Origin: Bog-473 sp035483935
GTDB lineage: Bacteria > Actinomycetota > Acidimicrobiia > Acidimicrobiales > RAAP-2
Length of the DNA: 24,771 bases
Direction of reading: 5' to 3'
Assembly (NCBI GenBank): GCA_035483935.1
Contig: DATHPK010000147.1
Span: 1 to 24,771, forward strand
Positions within the stretch are counted from its first letter, which is position 1. The number at the start of each line of letters is the position of its first letter. A program made the position numbers and the translations under genes. Below the pieces are notes generated by a model. It was not told the DNA's origin and searched no databases. It worked only from the letters and a program-made list of their open reading frames with translations. This document shows positions 1 through 6,875 of the stretch, in pieces.

Positions 1-968
1 TGGACCGTGCGCTGTCCGCGCTCGGAGGCCTGCCACTTGGCGGCACGGGCCGCGTCGGCGGCCTCCCGGCCCGTGTCGAAGCGCCAGGCCGCGTTCTGCC
101 AGGTGACGCGCATCGCCTCGATGTCGATGGCAGCGTCTGCCGCCCGCAGCAACGTGCCCTGGAACGTGCTGAGCGGCCGGCCGAACTGGTTGCGACCGTT
201 CAAGTAGGCGGCCGTCTTGGTCAGCGCGGCCTCGCAGACACCGACCTGGAGCGCGCACAGGCCGATGGTGGCCGCCGTCAGGAGGTCGTCGAGGACGGCG
301 CGCCCGGCGTGCGGCGCGGCCAGGACGTCGTCGGACTCGACGCGGACGCCGCTGAGGCGGACGTGGGGGTGGATCTCGCGGTTCGTGGTGACCGTGCGCT
401 CGAGCGTCAGCCCGTCGGCCAGTGGGTCCACAAGCGCCAAAAGGACGCCGTCGCCGGTCGACGCGGGCACGACGATGCGCGCCGCCAGGTGGGCCTGGGG
501 CACGGACAGCTCGGTGCCCTCGAGGATCCAAGCGTCGCCGGACGGCTCGGCGACGACCGGCGGCGTCGAGGTCGGGCTCGACGCCGTGCCCGTGAGGGCG
601 GCGGTGAGAACGACGTTGCCGGCGACGACGCCGGGTAGCCAGCGCGTGCGCTGTGCGGCCGAGCCGAACCGCGCCACCGGCAACGCGCCGAGGACGAGCG
701 TCGACCACAGCGGAACCGGTGCGACCGCGTTGCCCTGTGCCTCGAGCAGCAGGCAGAGCTCGAGCAGGCCGTGGCCCGCGCCGCCCTCGGCCTCGGGCAC
801 CGCCAGGCCGAGCAGATCGGCGCGGGCGAGCGCCTGCCAGAGGTCAGGGTCGATGCGGTCATCCGTCTGCTCGACCGCCGCCACCCGCTCGGGATCGACC
901 AGTCCCCCGAAGAGGCCGGTGGCCGCCTCCGACACCGCGAGTTGCTCCTCGTTGAAGGTGAAGTCCAT
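1..968 (-). CDS. Acyl-CoA dehydrogenase, beta-type subunit (FadE), C-terminus cut by window edge
   Basis: Reading leftwards from the ATG at 968, 322 codons stay open to the window edge, so the C-terminal part is missing. The protein starts MDFTFNEEQLAV and aligns by eye with the other beta-type FadE of this window (9711-10874), which starts MDFTYSEEQEAV. Shared landmarks are GLLELCLLLEAQG near residue 70, the weakly conserved middle domain, and NQFGRPLSTFQG followed by AADAAIDIEA, the segment that contacts FAD in this family. Such proteins pair with an alpha-type FadE to form alpha2beta2 steroid-CoA dehydrogenases in mycobacteria (FadE26-FadE27, FadE28-FadE29). The likely partner is encoded two genes upstream (2091-3269). 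A GGAAGG ribosome site lies 5 nt before the start. The first 110 bases overlap the end of the MaoC-DUF35 frame, which is discussed as a probable frameshift. Substrate is inferred from context only. Confidence 0.88.
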   Translation of the reverse strand, partial: MDFTFNEEQLAVSEAATGLFGGLVDPERVAAVEQTDDRIDPDLWQALARADLLGLAVPEAEGGAGHGLLELCLLLEAQGNAVAPVPLWSTLVLGALPVARFGSAAQRTRWLPGVVAGNVVLTAALTGTASSPTSTPPVVAEPSGDAWILEGTELSVPQAHLAARIVVPASTGDGVLLALVDPLADGLTLERTVTTNREIHPHVRLSGVRVESDDVLAAPHAGRAVLDDLLTAATIGLCALQVGVCEAALTKTAAYLNGRNQFGRPLSTFQGTLLRAADAAIDIEAMRVTWQNAAWRFDTGREAADAARAAKWQASERGQRTV

Positions 969-2094
969 CAGCTGCCTTCCCCGTGGCGCCGGCGCCGGCG
1001 CCCACCGGCACGAAGACCGGCAGCGACAGTTCCTCGTCGAAGTCGACGAACTCGGCCCGCAACGGCATGCCGATCGTGATGTCCTCGCGCTCAACGCTGC
1101 CGAGGTTGGCGACGACGCGCGTTCCCTCTTCGAGCTCGATCAGGCCGATCGGCAAGGGGTACTCGAAGGACGGCACTTGCGGGTAGTGGACGACCACGTA
1201 GGAGTACAAGGTGCCGCGACCGCTCGACTCGACGGTGTCCCACTCCAACGACCCGCAATTGGCACAGGCCGGTAGGGGTGGGTGCCGCAGGGTGCCGCAC
1301 GAGGTGCAACGTTGGATCAAGAGCTGGTGCTCCTGCGCGCCCTTGAACCAGAACGCGTTGTCCTGGGTCAGCGCGGGATGCGGCCGGGGCGGACGCGCCG
1401 GCTTGCGATCCGGCGGCAGGAATTTGAGGATGCGGAAGCGCATCGTCGCCACCTGTTCGCCCGCGTCGAACAACGCCCGCACTTGTTCTTCGGTGAGCGC
1501 GGCGGCGCCGCCCCCACCTCCACTGGCCCTCGCGCCGCCACCCGCTCCGGCGGGGACCGAGGAATCGGGCACGGCGACGTACTCCTGCAGGGTGGTGAGG
1601 AAACGCCCGATACCGAGACCGGTCCGCTTCGGCTCCGAGATCGATTCGATCACCGAGCGAACCAGCAGGCGGTCCCCGACCACCAGCGGTCGCCCGTACG
1701 TCTGCTCGCAGTTGGTCGCCACGACCGAGGTCAGACCCTCGTCGTCGAGCAGCTTCATCATGCGGTCGTTGGGCCCGCCGCCCTGGGACGTGCCCGCCGC
1801 CCGGGCCGCCTCGACCTCGTTGGACACCTTGAGGCCGCGCATGATCCAGGCCTGCAGCATGGTGGGCGGCGCGATGAGCTGGTCGTAGCCGGCCTCCCGG
1901 GCCGCCTCGTCGGAGAGGTAGACGGGATTCTCGTCGCCCATGGCCTCGACCCAATGGCGGATCATGGGCACGTTCACCGCATCCCACGACAGGGAGGGCG
2001 CGCCCGCTTCTTGCCCGACGAGCTCGGCCAACTCCGCGCTGTGGTCGGGGAGATCCGCCAGCTCCGCCAACCGTTCTGTCGCCGCGGCGCTCAT
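859..2094 (-). CDS. ChsH2-like MaoC hotdog / DUF35 fusion protein (3' end probably frameshifted)
   Basis: The frame encodes 411 residues. Residues about 30-225 form a MaoC-like hotdog domain, interrupted by a Gly/Ala-rich linker at 178-200; about 240-365 form a DUF35 domain with a zinc ribbon (C263, C266, C277, C280) and an OB-fold. This is the architecture of ChsH2 (Rv3542c), which pairs with ChsH1 to hydrate the short steroid side-chain enoyl-CoA while its DUF35 domain binds the Ltp2 aldolase. The hydratase motif reads GDENPVY (53-59), so the usual catalytic His is Tyr59; a non-catalytic subunit is expected and a ChsH1-like partner should exist outside the window. The start overlaps the upstream FadE stop as ATGA, indicating translational coupling. 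Residues after about 375 are low complexity and read out of frame through the next gene, so the true end is probably near 967. Substrate assignment is inference. Confidence 0.87.
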   Translation of the reverse strand: MSAAATERLAELADLPDHSAELAELVGQEAGAPSLSWDAVNVPMIRHWVEAMGDENPVYLSDEAAREAGYDQLIAPPTMLQAWIMRGLKVSNEVEAARAAGTSQGGGPNDRMMKLLDDEGLTSVVATNCEQTYGRPLVVGDRLLVRSVIESISEPKRTGLGIGRFLTTLQEYVAVPDSSVPAGAGGGARASGGGGGAAALTEEQVRALFDAGEQVATMRFRILKFLPPDRKPARPPRPHPALTQDNAFWFKGAQEHQLLIQRCTSCGTLRHPPLPACANCGSLEWDTVESSGRGTLYSYVVVHYPQVPSFEYPLPIGLIELEEGTRVVANLGSVEREDITIGMPLRAEFVDFDEELSLPVFVPVGAGAGATGKAADGLHLQRGATRGVGGGHRPLRGTGRSRAGGGGRADG

Positions 2095-3269
2095 CGCTTC
2101 CCCCGTGTCATGCCGAGGCCGGCGCTCGCCACGATCTCGCGCTGCACTTCGTTCACCCCTCCACCGAACGTGTTGACCTGGGCCTGACGGCCGGTCGCCT
2201 CGAGCCGGCCCCGCAGCAAGGCGCCGGGCGAACCGGGCGTCAGGTAGCCGGCCGCACCCACGACGCCCGAAAGGAGGCGAGCCACCTCGAGGATCCGCTC
2301 GGTGCCGAACACCTTGATCGACGACGACTCGGCGCCGGTGAGTTCACCGTCTGCGACGTGCACCGCCATGCGCCAGTTCAAGAGCCACATGGCCTCGAGC
2401 TCCGCCTTGCACTTGGCCAGGTCCATCTGGACCCACGGTTGCTCGATCACGACGTGCCCCTCGTCGGAGGGCGTCGTCGCCGCCCACGCCACCACGTCCT
2501 CGAAGAGGGAGAGGGCCAACCCGCTCCACGCGGCCAGGCCGACGCGCTCGTGGTTGAGCTGGGTGGTGATCATGCGCCAGCCCTCGTTCTCGTCGCCCAC
2601 GCGGTTGGCGACGGGCACGCGCACGTTGTCGTAGAAGGTCTGGGTCGTGGTGAGGCCGCCGACGGTGTTGATGATCGACCACTCGAAGCCCGGCGTCGAC
2701 GTCGCCACGCAGATGATGGAAATGCCCTTGTGTTTCGGCGCCTCGGGGTCGGTGCGCGTGGCGAGCCAGATGTAGTCGGCCATGTCGGCGCCGGAGGTGA
2801 AGATCTTGGCGCCGTTGACGACGTACTCCTCGCCGTCGCGCACGGCGCGCGTGCGCAGGGAGGCGAGGTCGGTGCCCGCCTCGGGCTCGGTGTAGCCGAT
2901 GGCGAAGTTGAGCTCGCCGGCGAGAATCTTGGGGAGGAAGAAGGACTTCTGCTCCTCGGTGCCGAAGCGCATGATGGTCGGCCCGACCGTGTTGATGGTG
3001 ACGAACGGGAACGGGGCGCCGGCCCGCCGGGTCTCGTCGAAGAAGATGAACTGATCGGTGGCCGGACGGCCCTGGCCGCCGAACTCGGTGGGCCAGCCGA
3101 TGCCGAGCCAGCCGTCCTTGCCGATCTGGCGGACCACCTCGCCCCAGGCGTCGCCGCCCTCGCCGCCCTCGGCCAGGCCCTGGCGCACCTCGTCCGTGAG
3201 CAGCTCGGCGTAGTAGCGGCGCAGCTCGGCGCGCAGCTCCTGTTGCTCGGGGCTCTCTTCGAGGAACAT
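2091..3269 (-). CDS. Acyl-CoA dehydrogenase, alpha-type subunit (FadE26/FadE29-like)
   Basis: A 392-residue acyl-CoA dehydrogenase of full length for the family. Visible landmarks are DGWLGIGWPTEFGGQGR (52-68), the signature YTEPEAGTDLAS (126-137), the NHERV helix with Glu241 as the probable catalytic base by analogy with the mycobacterial alpha subunits, and the C-terminal FGGGVNEVQRE. It is colinear with the second alpha-type FadE in the window (10913-12088), and the Glu falls at the same position. It oxidises an acyl- or steroid-CoA to the enoyl-CoA using FAD, probably in a complex with the beta-type subunit at 1-968. The gene leads the operon FadE, MaoC-DUF35, FadE. A GAGG motif sits 9 nt before the ATG, and a KstR-like palindrome lies about 64 bp upstream. 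The exact substrate cannot be read from sequence. Confidence 0.93.
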   Translation of the reverse strand: MFLEESPEQQELRAELRRYYAELLTDEVRQGLAEGGEGGDAWGEVVRQIGKDGWLGIGWPTEFGGQGRPATDQFIFFDETRRAGAPFPFVTINTVGPTIMRFGTEEQKSFFLPKILAGELNFAIGYTEPEAGTDLASLRTRAVRDGEEYVVNGAKIFTSGADMADYIWLATRTDPEAPKHKGISIICVATSTPGFEWSIINTVGGLTTTQTFYDNVRVPVANRVGDENEGWRMITTQLNHERVGLAAWSGLALSLFEDVVAWAATTPSDEGHVVIEQPWVQMDLAKCKAELEAMWLLNWRMAVHVADGELTGAESSSIKVFGTERILEVARLLSGVVGAAGYLTPGSPGALLRGRLEATGRQAQVNTFGGGVNEVQREIVASAGLGMTRGKR

Positions 3270-3332
3270 CGTGGGCAGCCTCGCGTGCGGTCGGCGGTCC
3301 CTGCCAGGTCAAGGCCGCGCTCGGCCGAAAAC

Positions 3333-3346
3333 TGTAACAGGTTCTC
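3333..3346. promoter_or_regulatory. KstR-like operator upstream of the igr-like FadE operon
   Basis: The 14-mer TGTAACAGGTTCTC (GAGAACCTGTTACA on the minus strand) matches the published KstR consensus TNNAACNNGTTNNA at seven of its eight fixed positions; only the last A is a C. It lies in the 146-bp gap between glutaminase and the FadE operon, about 64 bp before the FadE start. It shares the AGAAC half-site with the other two intergenic sites in this window. Confidence 0.6.
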
Positions 3347-3365
3347 GTTTCGGACGAGCCGGAGC

Positions 3366-3392
3366 AGCCGGGTGAGCCGGGTGAGCCGGGCG
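3366..3392. repeat. Three tandem copies of a 9-bp unit
   Basis: AGCCGGGTG occurs twice in perfect tandem, followed by AGCCGGGCG with one change. The array sits between the glutaminase stop and the KstR-like site. It is a short simple repeat with no evident function; slippage is the simplest explanation. Confidence 0.6.
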
Positions 3393-3415
3393 CCTCGACG
3401 CCGCTGGCCCGGACC

Positions 3416-4480
3416 TCAGCGCGCCGACACGGAGATCGGAACGTCGGGTGTCGGGTCGAGCCGCGGCACCGACGCGAACAGGTTGAGGCCGAGGCGTTCG
3501 GACAGGAACTTGGTGACGCGCTGACCGCGCACGCTGTTGCCGGCGCCGTCGAGCAGGGGCGAGTAGGTCCCGACCCCGCCCTTGCCGGGCGAGATGGTCA
3601 CGAGCCCACCGCTCACGCCGCTCTTGCCCGGGAGGCCGACGTCGTAGAGCCAGTCGCCCGATCGCTCGTACAGGCCCGCCGTCGCAAGGACGGCGAGCAC
3701 ACGGCGACAGCAGTCGGCGTCGACGGCGCGTTCGCCCGTCATGGGGTTGATGCCGCCGTCGGCCAGCGTGGCGCCCATGATCGCAAGGTCGCGGGCCGTG
3801 ATCCTGAGCGCGCACTGCTTCGTGTAGACGTCGGTTGCGAGCTCGGGGTCGGCGTACATGCGGCCGTAGCCGTTAAGGAGGTGCGCGATGCCGCGGTTGC
3901 GGAAATTCGTCATGCACTCGGACTCGTAGACCGTCTCGTCGACCTCGAGCGGGCGCCCCGCGAATCTCGAGAGGGCGACCGAGATGCGGTCGAACTTCTC
4001 GTACGCAGTGTCGCCGGGCACGAGGCTCGTGGTGGCGAGGGCACCTGCGTTGACCATCGGGTTCATCGTGCGGTCGGCGTTGAGCTCGATGCCCATCACC
4101 GAGTCGAAGGGCAACCCCGTGCTGTTGACGCCGAGCTTGCGGCGCGCCTCGTCGGGGCCGAGGGTGTCGCAGACGAGGGCGAAGACGAAGACCTTGGAGA
4201 TGCTCTGGATCGTGAATTCCACGTCGGCGTCGCCTCTGGCAAAGATCTGTCCGTTGACCCCGGCGACGCAGACGCCGAAGGCATCGGGACTCGCCGTGGC
4301 CAGGGCGGGGATGTAGCCGGGCACGGCGCCGTCGGCCAGTGAGCGGAACTGCTCGTAGCCGGCCGAGATCTCCGCCCGGACGTCGATGTCAGGGGGGAGG
4401 ATGCCGGTCGAGACGCGCCCGAGCAGCTGGGGATCGTGGTCCATCCCCGCATTTTCGTGCGCCGGGGCCTTCGGGACCAT
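3416..4480 (-). CDS. glsA: Glutaminase (serine-lysine type, GlsA family)
   Basis: This 354-residue protein hydrolyses L-glutamine to glutamate and ammonia in the cytoplasm. The family's Ser-x-x-Lys catalytic pair is visible as QSISK (Ser93, Lys96), as are NPMVNAGA, YESE followed by the FRNRG segment, and the C-terminal GKSGVSGG loop, so all main blocks of the beta-lactamase-like fold are present. It is somewhat longer than the roughly 310-residue enterobacterial enzymes, with extra residues at both ends. The ATG at 4480 has a GAGGAG about 11 nt upstream; the ATG at 4444 is an alternative start with a poorer ribosome site. It is a single-gene unit divergent from the P450 and unrelated in function to the lipid genes on both sides. 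Nitrogen or pH control cannot be deduced from what is visible. Confidence 0.95.
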   Translation of the reverse strand: MVPKAPAHENAGMDHDPQLLGRVSTGILPPDIDVRAEISAGYEQFRSLADGAVPGYIPALATASPDAFGVCVAGVNGQIFARGDADVEFTIQSISKVFVFALVCDTLGPDEARRKLGVNSTGLPFDSVMGIELNADRTMNPMVNAGALATTSLVPGDTAYEKFDRISVALSRFAGRPLEVDETVYESECMTNFRNRGIAHLLNGYGRMYADPELATDVYTKQCALRITARDLAIMGATLADGGINPMTGERAVDADCCRRVLAVLATAGLYERSGDWLYDVGLPGKSGVSGGLVTISPGKGGVGTYSPLLDGAGNSVRGQRVTKFLSERLGLNLFASVPRLDPTPDVPISVSAR

Positions 4481-4503
4481 CGAGTCATAGGCTCCTCGGC
4501 GCC

Positions 4504-4528
4504 GTATACGCGCAGTGCCTTATATATC
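4504..4528. promoter_or_regulatory. AT-rich promoter candidate in the glutaminase/P450 divergent gap
   Basis: GTATAC and TATATAT occur here within 25 bp, an unusual AT concentration for this genome, and lie 25-48 bp upstream of the glutaminase start. They could supply -10 elements in either direction, but no convincing -35 partner is seen, so this is only a candidate. Confidence 0.3.
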
Positions 4529-4598
4529 GGCCGGATGGGATCCCCGTCCCGCTGGCGGCCTCAGGGGTGGGACGAGCCGGTGCGTGCCTATGATCAAC

Positions 4599-4612
4599 TG
4601 ATACACGTTCTA
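4599..4612. promoter_or_regulatory. KstR-like operator upstream of the P450 operon
   Basis: TGATACACGTTCTA (TAGAACGTGTATCA on the minus strand) matches TNNAACNNGTTNNA at seven of eight fixed positions; the mismatch is T at 4602. It lies in the 203-bp divergent gap, 71 bp before the P450 start and about 119 bp from the glutaminase start. It carries the same AGAAC half-site as the sites at 3333 and 12173. In mycobacteria cyp125 is a KstR target, which fits the neighbour. Confidence 0.58.
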
Positions 4613-4615
4613 GAA

Positions 4616-4687
4616 ATGAGCGTGAAAGACCTGGCACCGAGCGGCGACTGGGTGTCCGGCTGGTACACGCGAAAGGGGGGTCCTTGA
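4616..4687 (+). CDS. Possible 23-residue leader ORF overlapping the P450 start
   Basis: An ATG four bases after the KstR-like site opens a frame encoding MSVKDLAPSGDWVSGWYTRKGGP, whose TGA overlaps the P450 TTG start (TTGA). No Shine-Dalgarno precedes the ATG, so translation would have to be leaderless. It may be a coupling leader or chance. Adding one G to the G6 run at 4675-4680 would fuse it in frame to the P450, giving a longer N-terminus; this is an alternative reading of the same signal. Confidence 0.25.
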   Translation: MSVKDLAPSGDWVSGWYTRKGGP

Positions 4688-5937
4688 GCCTCGACGAGAT
4701 CGACCTCATCGACGGGCGCAATTTCGTAGCCGGAGTCCCCCACGACTGGTTCGCCGAGCTGCGGCGGGAGGCGCCCGTCTACTGGCACCCCGAGGAGGTG
4801 GCGCCGCGCGGAGGCTTCTGGGCCGTCACCCGCTACGACGACTGCGTCACCGTGAACCGCGACTGGGAGCACTACTCCTCAGCGCGGCGGAGCTCCCTGT
4901 TCCACGAGATGGACGACGACCAGCTGGTCCAGCAGCAGATGATGATGCTCAACATGGACCCGACGATGCACACCCGCTACCGGCGCCTGGTGAACAAGGG
5001 GTTCACGCCCAAGATGGTCCGCGACCTCGAGGCGACGATCGTCGGTTACGCCGACGGGATCATCGACGCGGTGTGCGAACGCGGCACGGCCGACTTCGTC
5101 GAGGAGATCTCCGCCGAGCTCCCGCTGTTGGTCATCGCCGAGCTCCTGGGCGTCCCCCCGGAAGATCGGCGTATGGTCTTCGACTGGTCGAACCGCATGA
5201 TCGGCGCGGAGGACCCCGAGTACCAGATCCCGGGCGCAGACCCGGGCGAGGCGGCCATGGCCGTCTTCAGCTACGCCGAGGAACTCGCGTCGCAACGACG
5301 GCTGGCGCCGAAGGCCGACCTCGTGTCGGTCCTGATCGACGCCGAGGTCGAAGGCGAGAAGCTCAATCAGCTCGAGCTCGACCTCTTCTTCATGCTTCTG
5401 ATCGTGGCGGGGAACGAGACGACACGGAACCTGATGTCGGGCGCCATGACGGCCTTCTTCGATCACCCCGACCAGTGGGAGCTGCTGCGTAAGGACCGCT
5501 CGCTCCTGCCCAGCGCGGTCGAGGAGATGCTCCGCTACGTCACGCCGGTCATGCACTTCCGGCGCACGGCGACGGCCGACTTCGAGCTACGCGGCCAGGA
5601 GATCAAGGAGGGCGACAAGATCGTCTTCTGGCACACCTCGGCCAACCGCGACGAGGACGCGTTCGAGGAACCAGGAGTGTTCGACGTCACGCGCTCGCCC
5701 AACAACCACATCGCGTTCGGGGGCGGGGGGCCTCATTTCTGCCTCGGCGCCAACCTGGCGCGCATGGAGATCATGGTGATGTTCGACCGCCTGCTGGAAC
5801 GGATACCCGACCTGCGCCTCGACGGCGAGGTGCAGCGGCTGCAGTCGAACTTCATCAACGGCACCAAGCACATCCCGGTCGCGTTCGCGCCGTCGGCACC
5901 GGTCGGGGGCACGCCGCTGCCCGCCCGGGCCCGCTGA
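4684..5937 (+). CDS. Cytochrome P450, CYP125/CYP124/CYP142-like
   Basis: A 417-residue bacterial P450. The I-helix oxygen-activation motif is AGNETT (242-247), the ExxR pair is E281/R284, and the haem loop is FGGGGPHFCLG with Cys353 as the thiolate ligand. The opening DEIDLIDG followed by GVPHDWFAELRREAPVYW is typical of the CYP125/CYP124/CYP142 group, which oxidises terminal methyl groups of sterol side chains or branched lipids. The chosen TTG start has an AAAGGGGGG ribosome-site-like run just upstream, and the N-terminus then begins where related proteins do. It heads an operon: one base separates its stop from the next gene. A KstR-like site precedes it. CYP subfamily and sterol substrate are inferred; the P450 fold itself is certain. 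Confidence 0.93.
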   Translation: MSLDEIDLIDGRNFVAGVPHDWFAELRREAPVYWHPEEVAPRGGFWAVTRYDDCVTVNRDWEHYSSARRSSLFHEMDDDQLVQQQMMMLNMDPTMHTRYRRLVNKGFTPKMVRDLEATIVGYADGIIDAVCERGTADFVEEISAELPLLVIAELLGVPPEDRRMVFDWSNRMIGAEDPEYQIPGADPGEAAMAVFSYAEELASQRRLAPKADLVSVLIDAEVEGEKLNQLELDLFFMLLIVAGNETTRNLMSGAMTAFFDHPDQWELLRKDRSLLPSAVEEMLRYVTPVMHFRRTATADFELRGQEIKEGDKIVFWHTSANRDEDAFEEPGVFDVTRSPNNHIAFGGGGPHFCLGANLARMEIMVMFDRLLERIPDLRLDGEVQRLQSNFINGTKHIPVAFAPSAPVGGTPLPARAR

Positions 5938-5938
5938 C

Positions 5939-6847
5939 GTGGCCGAGGTGAAGCTGGGCTTCCACCAGGCCGTCAGCTTCCTGCCGACCCGCCAGGCGGT
6001 GCCGTTGGCCAAGGCGTCCAACGAACTGGGCTACGCCGGCATGTACGTCTCGGACCACCTGTTCAACCCCAAGGAGCTGGCGTCGCGCTACACCTACTCC
6101 GACCGCCCCGACGGGCACCCCGGCTGGGAGCCGGAGACGCCGTGGCCCGACCCGATGACCCTGATCGCGGGCATGGCGACGGTTGCCGAGAACCTGGTCT
6201 TCACGACCGGCGTCTACATCGCGCCGGCCCGGGACCTCGTCACGGTCGCCAAGTCCGTCGCCACGGCGGCCGTGGTGTCGAACGACCGGGTGCGCCTCGG
6301 CGTCGGCGTGGGCTGGTGCAAGGAGGAGTTCGAACAGACCGGGCAGGACTTCGCCACCCGGGGCAAGCGGCTCGACGAGATGATCGTCGCGTTGCGGGCG
6401 CTGTGGCACGAGGGCTGGGTGGAGTTTCACGGCGAGTACTACGACGTGCCCACGTGCCAGATGCTGCCGGCCCCGAGCCGGCCGATCCCGATCATCGGGG
6501 GCGGCCACTCCCCCGTCGCGCTGCGGCGGACGGCCGCGCTGTGCGACGGCTGGGTGGCGGCCGGCGCCTACAGCGAGGACGACGCGTGGCTGCATCTCGG
6601 TGCGTTGAAGGACGCACTGAAGAAGGCGGGCCGCGAGGACGAGGAAGGCTTCGCCATCTACATGTCGATGTCGGAACGGCCGAGCGTTGAGCTGTACCGG
6701 CGCTTTGCGGAGGCGGGCGTCACCGACATCGTCTGCGCGCCCTGGATGTTCGTCGACGTGGCGCCGGGCACGCCCGACGACGAGGCGCTGACGGCCCGGC
6801 TGGCCGCAGTGCGCTGGTTCGCCGACGAGATCATCGCCAAGGTCTGA
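5939..6847 (+). CDS. LLM-class flavin/F420-dependent oxidoreductase (Rv2161c-type)
   Basis: This 302-residue luciferase-like TIM-barrel protein starts at a GTG one base after the P450 stop. Family landmarks are the N-terminal strand VKLGFHQAV, DPMTLIAGMATVAENLVF, the loop RLGVGVGWCKEEFEQTG and LRALWHEGWVEFHGEYYDV, which match the probable F420-dependent oxidoreductase group named for Rv2161c. It would transfer hydride between F420 (or FMN) and an unknown substrate in the cytoplasm. Very close spacing suggests co-translation with the P450, so a role in the same oxidation pathway is likely but not shown. A C-terminal VCAPWMFVDV replaces the more usual barrel-end sequence, with no obvious break. 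The cofactor is inferred from family, not from a residue test. Confidence 0.88.
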   Translation: MAEVKLGFHQAVSFLPTRQAVPLAKASNELGYAGMYVSDHLFNPKELASRYTYSDRPDGHPGWEPETPWPDPMTLIAGMATVAENLVFTTGVYIAPARDLVTVAKSVATAAVVSNDRVRLGVGVGWCKEEFEQTGQDFATRGKRLDEMIVALRALWHEGWVEFHGEYYDVPTCQMLPAPSRPIPIIGGGHSPVALRRTAALCDGWVAAGAYSEDDAWLHLGALKDALKKAGREDEEGFAIYMSMSERPSVELYRRFAEAGVTDIVCAPWMFVDVAPGTPDDEALTARLAAVRWFADEIIAKV

Positions 6848-6875
6848 GGCAGCGCGCTCTCGAGAGGAGACGGGT

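Noticed and set aside
1349..1358. AACGCGTT core resembling a KstR half-palindrome pair
   Set aside because: It lies inside the MaoC-DUF35 coding region and both flanking fixed positions (T and A) are C, so it matches by chance.
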